Assembly: GCA_013423325.1 (NCBI GenBank) | Contig: BLJB01000220.1 | Location: forward strand, 1-64,000 | DNA from: Usnea hakonensis | Taxonomy: Eukaryota > Ascomycota > Lecanoromycetes > Lecanorales > Parmeliaceae | DNA length: 64,000 nucleotides | Direction: 5' to 3' | Part shown: piece by piece, positions 45,120 through 57,381 of the stretch | Position numbering within the stretch: position 1 is the first letter of the stretch | Layout: every line of letters begins with the position of its first letter | Position numbers and translations under genes: made by a program | Notes under the pieces: model-generated | The model's input: only the letters and a program-made list of their open reading frames with translations | Database searches by the model: none | What the model was told of the DNA's origin: nothing

Positions 45120-46391
45120 CTAAATGCCGCCCGCATAGGTCTCACAAGCGAAGATTTCATTACATTCCCAAAGCAGTTGATTTTCTCCAAAGTGAAGCAC
45201 TCGAGGAGACAGCAGACATTCCTGAAAAGCCCAAGCTCGCTTGCTTAACGGCGAGGAATGTATGGCCGCTCCCCAGTTACACTCGTCGATGATGGCTCTG
45301 TACTTTTCTTTCTCATTTGATACGCGGTACCTGATTGATTCCACAAGACTAGGATTTCGGTCTCGAAAGTAGCCCCTTGATGGAATGTTGGCTCCAGTAG
45401 CAGCGACGGTCAAAAATTAATTTCTGTAGATATATTTTATCTTACATGATTCTCCGACCCAATCGTCGTGGGAATCTTGGATAATATACAGCGAATCAAT
45501 CTAAAGATAATTTACCTAAGACTACCCTATTATATATCCAGCGTCTTGGAATGCCTTTGGTAAAGTCTTAAAAGCGATACCACTATTAAGTTGCTACTTA
45601 TTGTCGACTCGAAGCGTACGGAACAGCGCATCTCCCTAGCAGTAGGACAGGGTCATATAGCGACTCTCGTCTCGAAGTTAACCGCCAGTCTCAATAAGGC
45701 GGACAGTGCGTACATGGCTAACAAATCTTATAATAATCAGCCGAGCTGGAGTCTTCTTATAATGTTCAGTGTCTGATCTACAACGCGCATAAGACTTCAT
45801 ACAGTGCCGTAGCCAAGACCTTGCCAAGGATTGACTTTCAGGTTAAGAGGTGCTCACTGAGCATATGAATCAGTCATTAAGAGATGGGAGTGGATCCACT
45901 GGAAATTTTTGAGTGCCTCGATAACATCTTGATGGGATTGCCTATAGTTTTTGACTCACACCTTGGATTCACGAGATAGAATTGTAAGGCAACATTCCGA
46001 CATATCACAGGAGAAGGACAGCGCATGGTCATCGTCAAGCACCATGGCCTGCGACTCAACAAGGGCAATCGCCCTACAGTCTTCCATCTTTCCGTTGCAC
46101 GAGTCTAGAAGCCAAATGCAAAGACGGCATCCTCGGTCTCTTCAAGGTAGTCCAATACCGAAGGTGGCTGAGTGACCTACGTCCACCGTCGCCAGATTTT
46201 TTTGATTCACATCGCCGAAGAACCGGAAGACATGCGTTGCACATTCGGGTACAGCCAGGGACCGATGTGATTGGTTCCAAACATTCCTCGTCTAGCCAAA
46301 ACCCTTCCAAAAATTCCTCAAGTTGCCAAATCTCGTCATTTGATTCTTGTCTTTCGATATCATCTTTGTCGCTCTTGGAGTCGTAAATCAT
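45120..46391 (-). pseudogene. HET-domain protein relic
   Basis: The clearest part is 45500-45120 on the minus strand. After an acceptor-like TTTAG it reads 'IDSLYIIQDSHDDWVGESC', then 'FLTVAATGA', 'PLSKRAWAFQECLLSPRVLHF' and 'LLWEC', which are the core blocks of the HET domain (PF06985) in order. An in-frame TAA at 45419-45417 breaks it, and a TAG at 45122-45120 follows. Further upstream, 46391-46074 starts with ATG and contains a Cys-rich stretch ('RMCNACLPVLRRCES') like the N-terminus of many HET proteins; between them the frames are closed. HET proteins trigger incompatibility cell death when active; this one cannot be made as read. DNA around 45.4-45.6 kb is AT-rich. Confidence 0.62.
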
Positions 46392-47777
46392 GCTAGTGTC
46401 TCATGAAACGGACATTGTCATGATTGTATCTGCCTGAGATTAAGAACAACAACCCATACGAACCCCTTTGTGCCAAAAGCCTGGGCCAGGCAGCAGTCAT
46501 CATTGTCAAGGCATCTCCATCTCCACATTGGCTATGCAGCTTGAGGCAATTTCCCGGTCGAATGGAGTTTTAGCTGCATATGCCGCAGGCTATGAACGGC
46601 CATCGGACTACTGTAAGATTTGATTTCCACGTTGCAGCAGTAGCTGAGCCTTGAGCGGAGCCTCACCCCCAGCACTCACAGATTCATCTCAAAAAATCAC
46701 TGCCCAGTTGATGTTCATAGTTCCCCACATCACCGTAGCTGGCTGCCGCGACGAACATGTACCAAAGTCTTCCGTCACAAAGCCTTAGAGTCTGTCTTTT
46801 ATCTCGTGTCTCACCGGTCAAGTACAAAGAAAGTCAGATCAAGTTTCCTGATGACGGGATCCTCCTACAGTATGTTGATGTACGTGGTCTCTGATGCGAG
46901 AACCAAAGAAAATCTAAGAAGGCTAAGGTAGCCCACCAGCGCCAAGACCCATGCGCCCGATGCGAGGCAACGCCCCGTTTTGCGTATGCTCGTACTCGTA
47001 CTCTCAGGGGTACTGCAACGAAGCCTCCCAAAAGTGTCCAATCTTAATCCTCACGTCCAGCATAACAGACACCTCACTTCCTGTATGAACGAGTTGCTCT
47101 TTAGCAAGCCTATAGAGACCTTTCAATCATCGGGAGTTTGAAGCTTCCTGCTTTGCCGTTGAAATCTACTCCTTTTGAGCCCGAGGCAGGTAAGGTACAT
47201 CGAATTCTATGGAAGATACACTGAAAGGAAGGTACCTCGGCAAGTATGTAGGCTTATTCTTTGTAGCAAGGGAAAAGGTAGGTTGACAACTTCATTAGCC
47301 CATTTCATAGCCATGGAATAAGGGTTGATTCTGACAGGCTATGGTGGAGTGGGGTTTTCTTCGCAAAAGGCGAATCCGTTGATGTTCGGCTTCAAGGTAC
47401 GCAAGCTAGCTCTAGATTTATGCCCCATCCGGTTAGCTGCTTGAGACGCCGGTTGAAGGATCTGAAGGATTCAGGGTTCGGGTTGTACTTCGGCTCCGCT
47501 AGTAGCCACGTCGTCAACCGCCGTCAGCTTCTGGCCTGAAGCTTGGTATCCAAGAGCATGCGTGTCCAAGCCTTATGGGGCAATGGAGATGCGATAATCA
47601 ATTTTCTGACTTGAGGGAGAGCCAAGCTTTCGGAGTGCTCCTCGAAGTTTCAGCCCCATCCCAGCTTATCTCGTTCGAAGTCTCTGCTCACATCGGAAGA
47701 ATTACGCACTTCACAGTTGGGAAAAATGAAAGTGTAACCGACTCCAAAGTATTGAAGCAGTTGTATGTGTGTCTGGG
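46392..47777. other. Gene-free stretch, 1.4 kb
   Basis: Divergent region between the HET relic and the first NLR. No gene, RNA or repeat recognised. Confidence 0.5.
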
Positions 47778-50700
47778 ATGCTCGACCCGTTGACGGCCAT
47801 TAGCTTGGCTAGTGCTGTCGTTCAATTCACCGACTTTGGGATCAAGCTTGTGACAGGCACTATTGAGCTCTACCACTCTGCTGATGGGCTCAGTAGGGAG
47901 AGGTCCAATCTTGAACACCGAATCACCCTTGTTCGCAACTATGCTGAGACGATCATCCTTTCCTCCAAGGACAATGGTGATGATGATCCTGCGTCAGAGA
48001 ACGACAAGGAGCTGGGAGAACTTGCGGCATCCTGTAAAAAGATAGCCTCCGAGCTTCTCTCAATACTTGATGATCTCAAGGTTCAGAAGCCTGCGGGTCC
48101 CGGCCGAAAGTGGGAGAGTTTCCGCAAAACTGTAGCGGCTCTAACGCCTCATAATAGAAACAAAATCGAGGCTCTCGAGACAAAGCTTCGTTACGTGAAG
48201 GACGGAATACTCAATCGAATCCAATTCATAATGAGGTATATCTACTTGCAAGGATGGCAGAACGCTTCTAATCCGCGATCTATAGTGAACGACAGTCTCA
48301 AGTCTTGAAGACTTTGGAAGACCTTGCTGATGAGAAATTGCTGCAAACGAAGGATGACATTTTAAAGGCAGTGGAAAGCGTAGGAAAGGGAGTCAACGGA
48401 GCAGTACACTGATTGCTCAGCTATCATCCTTAGCTGAAGCATCGCGAGACCAGAAGATCCTCTGCATCCTTAATAGTCTAGATTTCGAGACAAGGCAAAG
48501 TCGACAATCAGACATATCGGGTGCTGAGCAACGAACCTTTGAATGGGTTTTCCAAGACCATCATGGGCCAAATAATCAGCTCGTTGGATTCAGAGAGTGG
48601 CTGCAGCTTGGTAATGATATCTACTGGATTTCAGGGAAAGCCGGATCAGGGAAGTCCGTTTTGATGAACTATATTGCAAATGAGCCACTCACTCAAAACC
48701 TGTTGCAGTCCTGGGCAGGGACCACAAGACCGATCATCGCGAAGCACTTTTTTTGGAAATCTGGAGCGCCGATGCAAAAGTCTCAACAGGGTCTACTGCA
48801 ATCACTCCTACGTGAGATTTGTGGCCAGTGTCTAGAGCTGGTGCCTATCGTATGCCCTTTTCGATGGAAGCGCTACCACGAGATTGGTGCAACATGGAAT
48901 CGTCTAGAGCTATTGGAGGCATTCAAGAAGCTAAGCGAACAGAGTTCGTTGAGCTTGAAGTTCTGCTTCTTTGTTGACGGTGTTGACGAGTATGATGGGG
49001 AAGACCACACGCATATCATCAACGTTTTGAAGAGCCTGAATGCTTCGCCGTCTGTCAAGATCTGTTTGTCCAGCCGACCTTGGAACATCTTCGTGGAGGC
49101 TTTTGGCGCTGATATTCACCAAAGACTATTGCTCGAAGATCATAATGAGTATGATATTCAACAATATGTCAAGAACAAATTTCAAGAGAACGAGCAATTC
49201 GCAATACTTCAATCAAGAGAGCCCCGGAGCAGCGACTTAGTGAACCAGATGCAATACTTCAATCAAGAGAGCCCCGGAGCAGCGACTTAGTGAACCAGAT
49301 CGTCCAAAATGCGCAAGGGGTCTTTCTCTGGGTGCGAATGGTCGTGGGCAATCTTCTGCGAGGTTTGAGCAACGATGACAACCTATCAGATCTGCAAAGT
49401 AGACTTCAAAGCCTTCCAACCGCATTGACAGCATATTTCCAGCACATGTTTGACAACATTGACGAATTCTACCGAGAAGAAACATCAGAAATATTACTGA
49501 TATGCCTCGAGGGGATACAGCCTCTCTCTCTATTAGCACTTTGGTTCTACGAACGAGAAAGGGTAACACCGAGTTACGCGCTAAAAGCAAACAAGACTCC
49601 CTTTGCCCCCGCCGATGTTCGGGTCGTTTTCGAAAGTATGCGCAAACGCCTTAACGCACGAGGTCAAGACTTGCTCGAAATTGAAGCGGACACGACGACA
49701 GTCGAGGATCTGATGTATACCGTACGGTTCTCGCATCTTACGGTCAAGGATTTTCTCTCAAAGCCTGACATGCTCGAAAAGCTGCACTCTTGGAAGTCCA
49801 AAAATTTCGATGCAAGGTTAAGTCTGTGCAAGGCGACGCTAGCAATTGTCAAGTCAATTAATCTGCCCCCGTTGACTGACAAGAACGTTTACGCGTGGAC
49901 CCCTGTCGTTACCAACCACGCGGGGAACCCTGCCATATCCAACTCCGCGAGGGCTAACCGATGCTGGAACTATGTCAGCGAATTTTTCTTCTACGCTCAT
50001 CTTATAGAACAAAACAAAGGCACACTAGATGATGCATTGATAGATGAATTTCGGTCCGTAATGGCTTCAATCCTGGTCCGAAAGGGGCATAGACAAAACA
50101 CATTTCGTGCTTACTTGGGTTGGGCCATCGATCGTTGGGCGTGTTGGATCGATCAGTATGACACACTGCCCTTGAATGATGCCCGGAGCAACTCCCTCTC
50201 TCCTTATGACAGTGAAATGACGAGATTCTTCTTCGCATCGGCGGTCGAGGCAAATTTGAAGCACTTCGTTGCACACAAGCTAGCGACAAGCCCACACCTG
50301 ATCAGTCGGTCTTTCCGGCAACGACCTGTACTTGACAGAGCGTTACGGCCATCACCGTGGACAAAGCCGACTTACAGGATTGACACGAATATGATTGATC
50401 TCTTATTGACGCGAGGTGCAGACCCGAATATGACACTCACAGTGGATGTATCTAATACATCATTCCTCTATACGTCCCAGAAGGCTTGGACAACGGTCTG
50501 GGCCCTTTTTCTCCAAAGCTTGCACGATGCCGCGAGGGCTAAAATCCGTAAGCCTCCCGAATTAATCCAAGATGAGTTTGAAGCAACAAAGCTCATGATT
50601 GAGCACGGCGCCGCCGCAGACCTGCGTCCATGGAGAATCCCAGTGTCAGAGGACTCTTTGAAGCAATTTGGTGGCCCGATGCTAACACCATCGGACATAT

Positions 50701-51125
50701 TTCATGAGGTGTTCCCGCCACGTGATGCCGTCTTCCTTGAACAGCTTTTAAAAAAGCACCGAGCGTGGCCTTTGCAGCGGATGTGCTCATGGGTGAAGAG
50801 GACTGTGCTACTTTGGTTTTATCGCGACATCGACTTTGCTGTATGGTCTCTGACCTCGTTGTTTCATATTTTCTTCCACGACCTGTTTGGCGTGATTCTT
50901 CCCCTGGTCTTCATTCCAACATCATTATACGGCTTGTGGCTTATCTGGCCCGCCATACGCTTTATCGTTTCCGGGACTGCTCCTGTACTGTTGCCAGCTC
51001 TAATATTGAGCGATTACATCCCTATACTGGATTGGTTCGTCTGGTTCCATAATTTACTTGTTTGGCGCAGCTCCACCCTTGTCTCCAACAATATTCATCG
51101 GCTTCACACCAGGCATTCTTCATAG
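47778..51125 (+). pseudogene. STAND/NLR (PigL_N-like plus NACHT) gene, interrupted by a frameshift and a 50-bp duplication
   Basis: Exon 1 is 47778-48235 (start 'MLDPLTAISLASAVVQFTD', the PigL_N-like fungal NLR N-terminus). A 50-bp intron leads to exon 2 from 48286 in phase. At about 48400-48414 the frame ends in TGA and the family reading continues in another frame (net 1-bp loss or 2-bp gain). The NACHT domain follows: P-loop 'SGKAGSGKS' near 48634-48660, Walker B 'CFFVDGVDEYDGED' and 'ICLSSRP'. A perfect 50-bp tandem duplication (49201-49300) then shifts the frame again; the C-terminal part (49301-51125) reads with 'GVFLWVRMVVGNLL', a winged-helix-like region and 'LLLTRGADPN'. The last ~110 residues are strongly hydrophobic. 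Without the two breaks the length would be about 1082 aa, close to the downstream NLR. No other part is degraded, so the damage is recent or artefactual. Confidence 0.8.
49201..49300 (+). repeat. Perfect 50-bp tandem duplication inside the NLR gene
   Basis: 49201-49250 and 49251-49300 are identical over all 50 bases (gcaatacttc...tgaaccagat). They lie in the coding sequence between the NACHT core and the following region. Fifty is not a multiple of three, and the reading frames before and after differ by exactly the shift the extra copy causes. Confidence 0.98.
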
Positions 51126-53530
51126 TGTTTCCAGAAGAAAGGGTAATTCCCTCACGACAGTACTGGGTCGGTGATCTCTTATATCGCATAACCCATTATT
51201 TTCGTGTTTCGGGCATGTGCTGAAAACATGATTCGAAACACTATGATTCCCTGCATAGGTGGAATGAAATTCAGGCACCGCCATGGCGGGAGACGCTGTC
51301 TAGTGCTTCATTCGCCACATTTGAACCACGCGAATCGCATGCAAATGATCAAATGCACACGGAAGGTAGCTGTCATAGTGATTGGCCTGTGTCATCGCCA
51401 TGGGCAAGCCGAACAGTGGCCTGAAGAAGCATGATCACGCCGATTGCCACAGCGCCAAGAAGACTCCTCTATCTATTCGATATATACCTGGAGTGAATAC
51501 CTGGAGTGAATATATATACATTTTATATACAGACAGCGGTGAGTGGGCGTAAAAACACCACATCATAACAAAGCAGACTCTAAAAGCGATAAATAGACCA
51601 AAGCGCAATCGCACCTTAAAAAGGAGTCTGTTCGCACTCCTCACAGTACGCCGCCTCTCGCTGCTCCTTCGCCATAGCCATACCTCTGCACCGAATACAT
51701 GCACCGAATCCAAGCCTGCCTGAAACGACAGAAACGATTACTCCAATTTTGCGATATACGAAACCACCTACCATCAGTCCTACTATGGAGAGAAAGTATA
51801 GTAGGTGCACAGAAACCTTCCTAGCGCAATTTCAGGCCCAAACACACTTCCCTAAACCACTCACTCACAATTCGACCAACCCCTCGCCAGAGGATAGGTA
51901 CAAAGACCCTCCGTGTGCAATGGACCATCAGCATGGTTCGTGATGCGGCGACACAAATAAAGCTCTAAGTGAAAGGAAAGGTAGATTATTCTCTACATGC
52001 CAAGCGGCTAAGCGTAGTAGTTATAACCCAGAGAGAGGGAGATTTTAGCCATAGGAAATTCTAAGAAATTATCCACACTCCCTCCCCTTTAGAACGCACC
52101 CCCTTGAAAATAACCAAAAATCCAATCCTCCCCCCTCGCACACATATCTCGCCCCCCTGGTGCCCCCCCCCAATTCTCCCACATCCCCCCCCCCTTTCCC
52201 CCTCTCCTCCCTCCCCCTCACCCTCTCCCTCTCCGTAAAAAAAAAAGAAAAAAAAGAAAAAAAGAGAGAAAAAAAGAAAAAAGAAAGGAAAAAGAAAAGA
52301 AAAGGAGAAGGAGAGGAGAGAAATATAAGAAAGGGTAGGGAGGGGGGGGAGGGAGAGAGGGGGGGAGGGGGAGGGGGCTTAGGAAAGAGAGAGGGAGGCA
52401 GGGAGGGAGGGGAGAGAGAGGGAGTAGAGGAAGAGTCATTATGAGATAAGATCTGATCTTTGATGCAATCGAAGGATATTGGTTAGTGGTTGGATGTTGG
52501 TTGGATAAGAAGGGAGGGGAAGGGGGGGTGAGATGGAAAAGTGGGTAGGGAGGGGGCTTAGGAGAGAGGTCTGGAGAGAGAGGAGGGGGAGGGAGGGGGG
52601 ATGGATGTTGGATTGGTGGTTGGATGGTTGGATAAGAAGGGGGTGGGAGGGAGGGAGGGGGTTGTTATAAGATCTGATCTTTGATCGAGGACGCTGAGAA
52701 GAAGGGAGAGAGGGGAGGAGGAGGGAAGGGAGGATATTCGCATCTATCTATCCGTACAAGTATATATACGCTCTCCTCCCCTCTCCTCCCCTCTCCTCCT
52801 CTCCCCTATCCCCTCTCCTCCCCTCCCCCCTCTCCTCTCCTCCCCCCTCCCACTCCTAACCCCCCACTACCCCCCCTATACCAACACTAACAACAAGCCT
52901 ACTCGAAATCTATCCCTATCCCCTTCCCCCTATCCCCTATCCCCTTCCCCCCTATCCCCATCCCCTATCCCCTATCCCCCAATTCCCTATCTCCTTAACA
53001 GAACCCCATCAATCAACAACCCAACCTAACTCGAAGAAGTATTTCGATTCCCTATATACGGTTAGTTAGGGTGGGGGGTAGGTATACCTTACCCCCTCTA
53101 CGGAACGGAAGTATTTCTCTCGAGATAATAGTAAAAGGGTGTATCAAGATGGTATAATCAAGATGGTATAATAAAGGGATGGGGGGGGGGGGTCGGTAAG
53201 GGGTTGTAGATGGGTGGGTGGGGTATGGTTGTGGTTTCATTGTGGAGGGGATTGGAATAAATTGATAGATGAGGTGGGGGAGGGGGGGGGGGCAAATGTG
53301 AGAGGGATAGGATAGAAGTACGATAGGCTAGAGTCACTGTTTTATAATGACTGCGAGGTTCTTTAAATAACAAACGCATTCGATGTGTACAAAAGCTCTG
53401 AGATGTGTACATCTGGGTATATAAACAATCGGAGGAGACAAAACAGGATTCTGCTGCTGCTGCTCGGTCAATGAGCCAGCGTCTGCACAGACCAGCACTG
53501 ATGCCCAAAAAGGTTAGATCCAAAAGAAAC
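51126..53530. other. Gene-poor stretch with low-complexity DNA, 2.4 kb
   Basis: 51.1-52.0 kb is ordinary sequence without a supported gene (a 64-codon minus-strand frame at 51616-51810 is noted under rejected items). 52.1-53.3 kb is purine- or pyrimidine-biased, with A/G-rich and C/T-rich blocks, homopolymers and near-repeats (for example aagatctgatctttgat near 52447 and 52668). Open stretches there are due to composition. Confidence 0.6.
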
Positions 53531-55340
53531 CTAAGGCACGGCCACAGGGTCCTTTTTCTCATTGATCGACCCGCCCGATGAGTTGGCCGGGTGCAGCTCA
53601 CCATCTGCCATACTGAGCTGGGCCTTGACTCTCGGGCCAATATAGTAGTAGCGACCAGCGGCGTACCAGTACCCAATAGCGAAGATGGCGACGGCGAACA
53701 TGAGGACGACGACGTAGTTCATCTGAGATGGATTAGCGAGATGAGAATGTGCTTATGGTGAGGAGGAGTATGCTTACGTTTTCGGGAGTCACAGGCCGAA
53801 TGGTTGGCATTACGTAGATGATGGTAACAAAAGTTGTCCAGACGACGGCCCAGATATTGATTGGCAGACTAGCCCAGCCGAGATGGAATGGCCCACGCTC
53901 GAATTTGCCATATAGCAACTTGCAGATGATAGGGATGCAGTAAGACCAATCAAGAGCGATGGCCGTCAGGTTGAAAATTGCGGAAATGGCAGTGTAAGAT
54001 CCCAGTCCGATCAAATTGATGAGGATACATGATACGGCAAAGAGCCAAACAGCATAGATCGGGGTATCGGTTCTTTTGTTGATCTTGTACCAGACTCTAG
54101 ACAAGGGCAGCATTTCATCGCGAGAGTAGGCCCAGATGGTTCGAGCACCGGCTTGGATGGCTGTCATGGCGGTAAAATTGAGGACGAAGCAAGCGGCTAC
54201 GGTAAAGAAGATGCCCCCCTTTCTCCCAATGACGTCGTAGAAAATCTGTGCTACGGGCTGGTCAACCACATTACCGAGGGTGTGAGTGGGATCACCGCTG
54301 CAGTAGGCTAGCACTATGGTGTAGAGCCATCCTCCTATCCAAGTGAAGCCGAGCGCGAGAGCAATGGACCAGGGAGCTTTAATCTCAGGGTCCTTGATTT
54401 CCTCGGCAATATGAGCAGTGGCGTCATAATCAGTCATGGTCCACGAGGCTGAGAGGAAACCAAAAAGGAAAGACCAGCCTGTAGGTGACCATCCAGAGTT
54501 GTTTTCAACGACGGTCCAGGTGTAGGAGGATGTGTGTTTATAGTCGCACATTGCCAAAAGTGCGACGCAGCAGCTGAATAGGACGGCAATATGGAAGATG
54601 ACATATGTCTTGGTCATCTTTTCGAGCGCTGAAGTGTTGAGACTGTTCAAAGACCCGTGAAGCACGGTAAAGGCAGCCATGACTCCAACTGTCTGACGGT
54701 CCGTGGGCACATAACCCTGAAAGTCGCTTTTCATTGAGACGGCCGCGAGGAGCAGTTGGGCGCAGCCGTATTCAGTCGAAGCAGCTCCGGCAATCTGACC
54801 GATGAGGTTCAGCCAGCCGCACAGCCATGATATCTCCGGTACCCAATTTGTCGGTGCGAGGTACTTGCATGTAAAGTATAAGCCTCCAGAGGTAGGGTAG
54901 GCGGAGACGAGTTCGGCCACGGACAAGGCAATGCAGTAGCATCCGAAGCCCGAAATCAGCCATGACCAGACGGCTGAAGATGCGCCTCCTGCTTCGTATG
55001 GGTAGATGAAGGTGGTAGAAACACTGGCGAAGAGGCCAGAGACTGAGAGAGCGAAGGAGAAGGTAGAGAGCCAGGAGAATTCTCGCTTGTAGACCTAGAG
55101 CGGGAAGCCTTGTCAGTGCGGTCGATTTCAATGCGTGGATGAAAATACCTGAGTGTAGCCCATCTCGGCCAGACGTCGGTCTGCATCATTGAGAGTATGG
55201 GCTTCGACAATAGCAGCCGACTCTTCCACTACGGCAGAAGACTTGCGCCTTGCAAAGGCGGATTGACGTCTTCGTGTAGCTTTGTCGTCGAGGCCTCCAG
55301 TCACCTCGACGCCATTATCTGCTGAGACTTTCGATTCCAT
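53531..55340 (-). CDS. Amino-acid/GABA permease-like transporter (APC superfamily), 566 aa, three exons
   Basis: Exons (minus strand): 55340-55149, 55094-53778, 53722-53531. Introns are 54 and 55 bp, both phase 0, the second with a GCTAATCC branch-like site. The N-terminal 60 residues are cytosolic and polar. Exon 2 holds about eleven membrane helices and APC signatures: 'FSWLSTFSFALSVSGLFAS', 'VAELVSAYPTSGGLYFTCKYLAP', 'SASWTMTDYDATAHIAEEI' and 'RTIWAYSRDEMLPLS'. Exon 3 gives the last helix and a polar tail. This matches the fungal UGA4/BAT1-like family, which moves GABA, amino acids or choline across the plasma membrane or vacuole. The specific substrate is not deducible. Normal length for the family. 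Confidence 0.93.
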
Positions 55341-56265
55341 GTTGAAAGCGCAGTCAGAGGTAATATTTCTTGAAGAGAGGTGTGCTCATCGAGGTGATCA
55401 AACTGAAGGTTTCAAAAGTGGGGGGGAGGAGTGGAAGGTAATCGTCGCCCGTAGCTGGGCACTTGAGCACTTTAATAAAAAGCCCGAGGCACGGCTGAAC
55501 TAGCAATAATCGCTTCTTGGCGTAAGCTGACCAAACCCCGAAAAAGAGTCTAAGGCAACCCTAAACAGCCCTAAAAGCCCCGAGGGTCCGCAACTAAACG
55601 GTTCAACAACAGCCCCTAGAGAACTTAGGGCCTACACTTACCTTAGTCTTATCAATAGTCGCGTGTCATCTTGCCTCGGTGCTTCACAATCTTACCGCCT
55701 TATCTCCACCAAACTCAATCAGCCAGATTCTAGACTTTTTTCTTCTTCACTAATTACATAAGACGACACCCTTCCCAAATTCAACGCTATGACTTCTTAT
55801 ATTATACTACTGGATTGAAGCATATAGCACGATGAGACTCTAAAGGCAAAAAGGGTTGCGAAGATTGACTCTACAGGAGGGCGACGAAGGGTGGCGATTT
55901 GCGGCATGACGCAGGTAATACGGAGACCTACAGCCTTCGCAATTTGGTTTGCCTGGTGGTGGACGACTATCGTGCTTCGTGTCATCGTGTGAAAACTTCT
56001 CATTGGTGGTAGGTACATAAGCTGAGTATGCGAAAGAATTCTCGCACTCTTTGCTGGTAGACGTCATTACCAGAGATCAACGCTCGGAAGATGATCATGA
56101 TCTCCCTTCACAATCACTTTGAAGCGACTGCATCTCCATTCATCCCTTAATGCATCGCAAATATGCGCAGAGCTCATGTTGAGGTGGCTTCAACAAGTGC
56201 GCTCCATCGTCTGCGACTTCCAGACATTGCAATGAAGAGACCCTTCTCTTCTCTGATCTCCCCCC
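55341..56265. other. Gene-free stretch, about 0.9 kb
   Basis: Upstream DNA of the permease. A minus-strand frame at 55840-56067 (75 codons) has no recognised features. Confidence 0.5.
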
Positions 56266-57069
56266 CTAGTATGAGTACCCTCGTCCGTACCTTGGGCTTT
56301 CGTTCTCGTCCTCCTTCGGAAATATGTCGAGAACGTTCTGCCTGTCGCACTTTGCAACGCGCCAATTTGTCCAGACTTTGATCTGCTTGCTCGACTCCTT
56401 GACTTCCTTGTTCCTAAGCCCAAGCAAAACAAGCTCTTTCGGCGCCCCATTCGCAAAACCCTTACGAAAGGCCAGTAGGGCGCGAGCGTTCATGGGGCAG
56501 CATCTTCCTGAGCATCTAGCATCGCTGAAGTTGACCGACAACGTTTCCAATTTGCAGTCTTCGAGCAGTGGAGAGAGTTTGCGAGGCCATATAGTGTCCG
56601 CTAAGCAATTTGTGTAGTCGTTGTGGAGGATTCTTTCAATAGATGTTGTCGATTTGTCTTTCTCTGGAAATAGCATGCGGGTTTGTAACAGGGACAACTG
56701 TTTTTCGAGAACTTTTTGCCGATCCGCCTTGGTGATGTCTCTAGAATCTAGGCGCGTACGCACCGACTTGAGCCACATTCGGCGTTCTGGTGTGTTGAGG
56801 CTGCGCTCAAAGAATTTTTCCGCGACGTGAGCGCTTCCTAGTCGAAGGACGTTCTTTTGATACAACATTGGCTCGGCTTCCTCGCGAATCGTCTTGGAAA
56901 CCTGCAAAAGGGCCACGGAAGGAAGCTCGCATCCTGTCTTGTCCTGAGGCGTTTCTGTGTCCGGTTGCAGTGCGTCACTAAGGCTGTACGGATAGATCTC
57001 GCCGACTACGAGACACTCCCGGTAGATCATTTGGCGAATTTCCATGGGCAAGTGATAAAAATGGGCCAT
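56266..57069 (-). CDS. 2EXR/F-box-like protein, 267 aa
   Basis: Single exon with its start at the ATG at 57069. The N-terminus, 'FYHLPMEIRQMIYRECLVVGE', matches the 'LPxEIRxxIYxxLL' motif of the fungal 2EXR/DUF7730 F-box-like group, followed by 'ALLQVSKTIREEAEPMLYQKN', the second hallmark. The remaining part is helical with Cys-rich 'DARCSGRCCPMNARALLAF'. Such proteins are very numerous in Pezizomycotina and their partners are mostly unknown. No signal peptide. Head-to-head with the possible relic and telomere-like motif to its right. Confidence 0.8.
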   Translation of the reverse strand: MAHFYHLPMEIRQMIYRECLVVGEIYPYSLSDALQPDTETPQDKTGCELPSVALLQVSKTIREEAEPMLYQKNVLRLGSAHVAEKFFERSLNTPERRMWLKSVRTRLDSRDITKADRQKVLEKQLSLLQTRMLFPEKDKSTTSIERILHNDYTNCLADTIWPRKLSPLLEDCKLETLSVNFSDARCSGRCCPMNARALLAFRKGFANGAPKELVLLGLRNKEVKESSKQIKVWTNWRVAKCDRQNVLDIFPKEDENESPRYGRGYSY

Positions 57070-57381
57070 GGTGCTATTGTCCGTCAGAGTTGCAAGAGTA
57101 ATGCTTACAGGTCAAAGCTTGCCTAAGAACGAAATCACCGCTCCCTAGCCAAGGTAGCCAGCTTCAAAAGGACCCCGAGCTAGCCTTTGCTAAAGTTTGA
57201 AGCTCCGGATCAGTCAGAAGCTGAGCCGACACGATAGTTGAGAGTGAAGAGGTAGACTTTGGAAGTGAAAGTTGGGTGGACTGCGCACGTAGAGGAAGAC
57301 GGTGGATTTCATACCGCATGACTGAGAACCAAATGTTGTGCCTTCGGTGAAAAGCAATTGCTGCATAGCGCGACGCTAAAC

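Noticed and set aside
51616..51810. Minus-strand 64-codon frame with a hydrophobic start and two CxxC pairs (small membrane or redox peptide?).
   Set aside because: Short, isolated, no recognised family and no promoter or splice support; could be chance.
52160..52890. Lys/Glu/Gly-rich and Leu/Pro-rich frames.
   Set aside because: Pure composition artefacts of A/G and C/T tracts.
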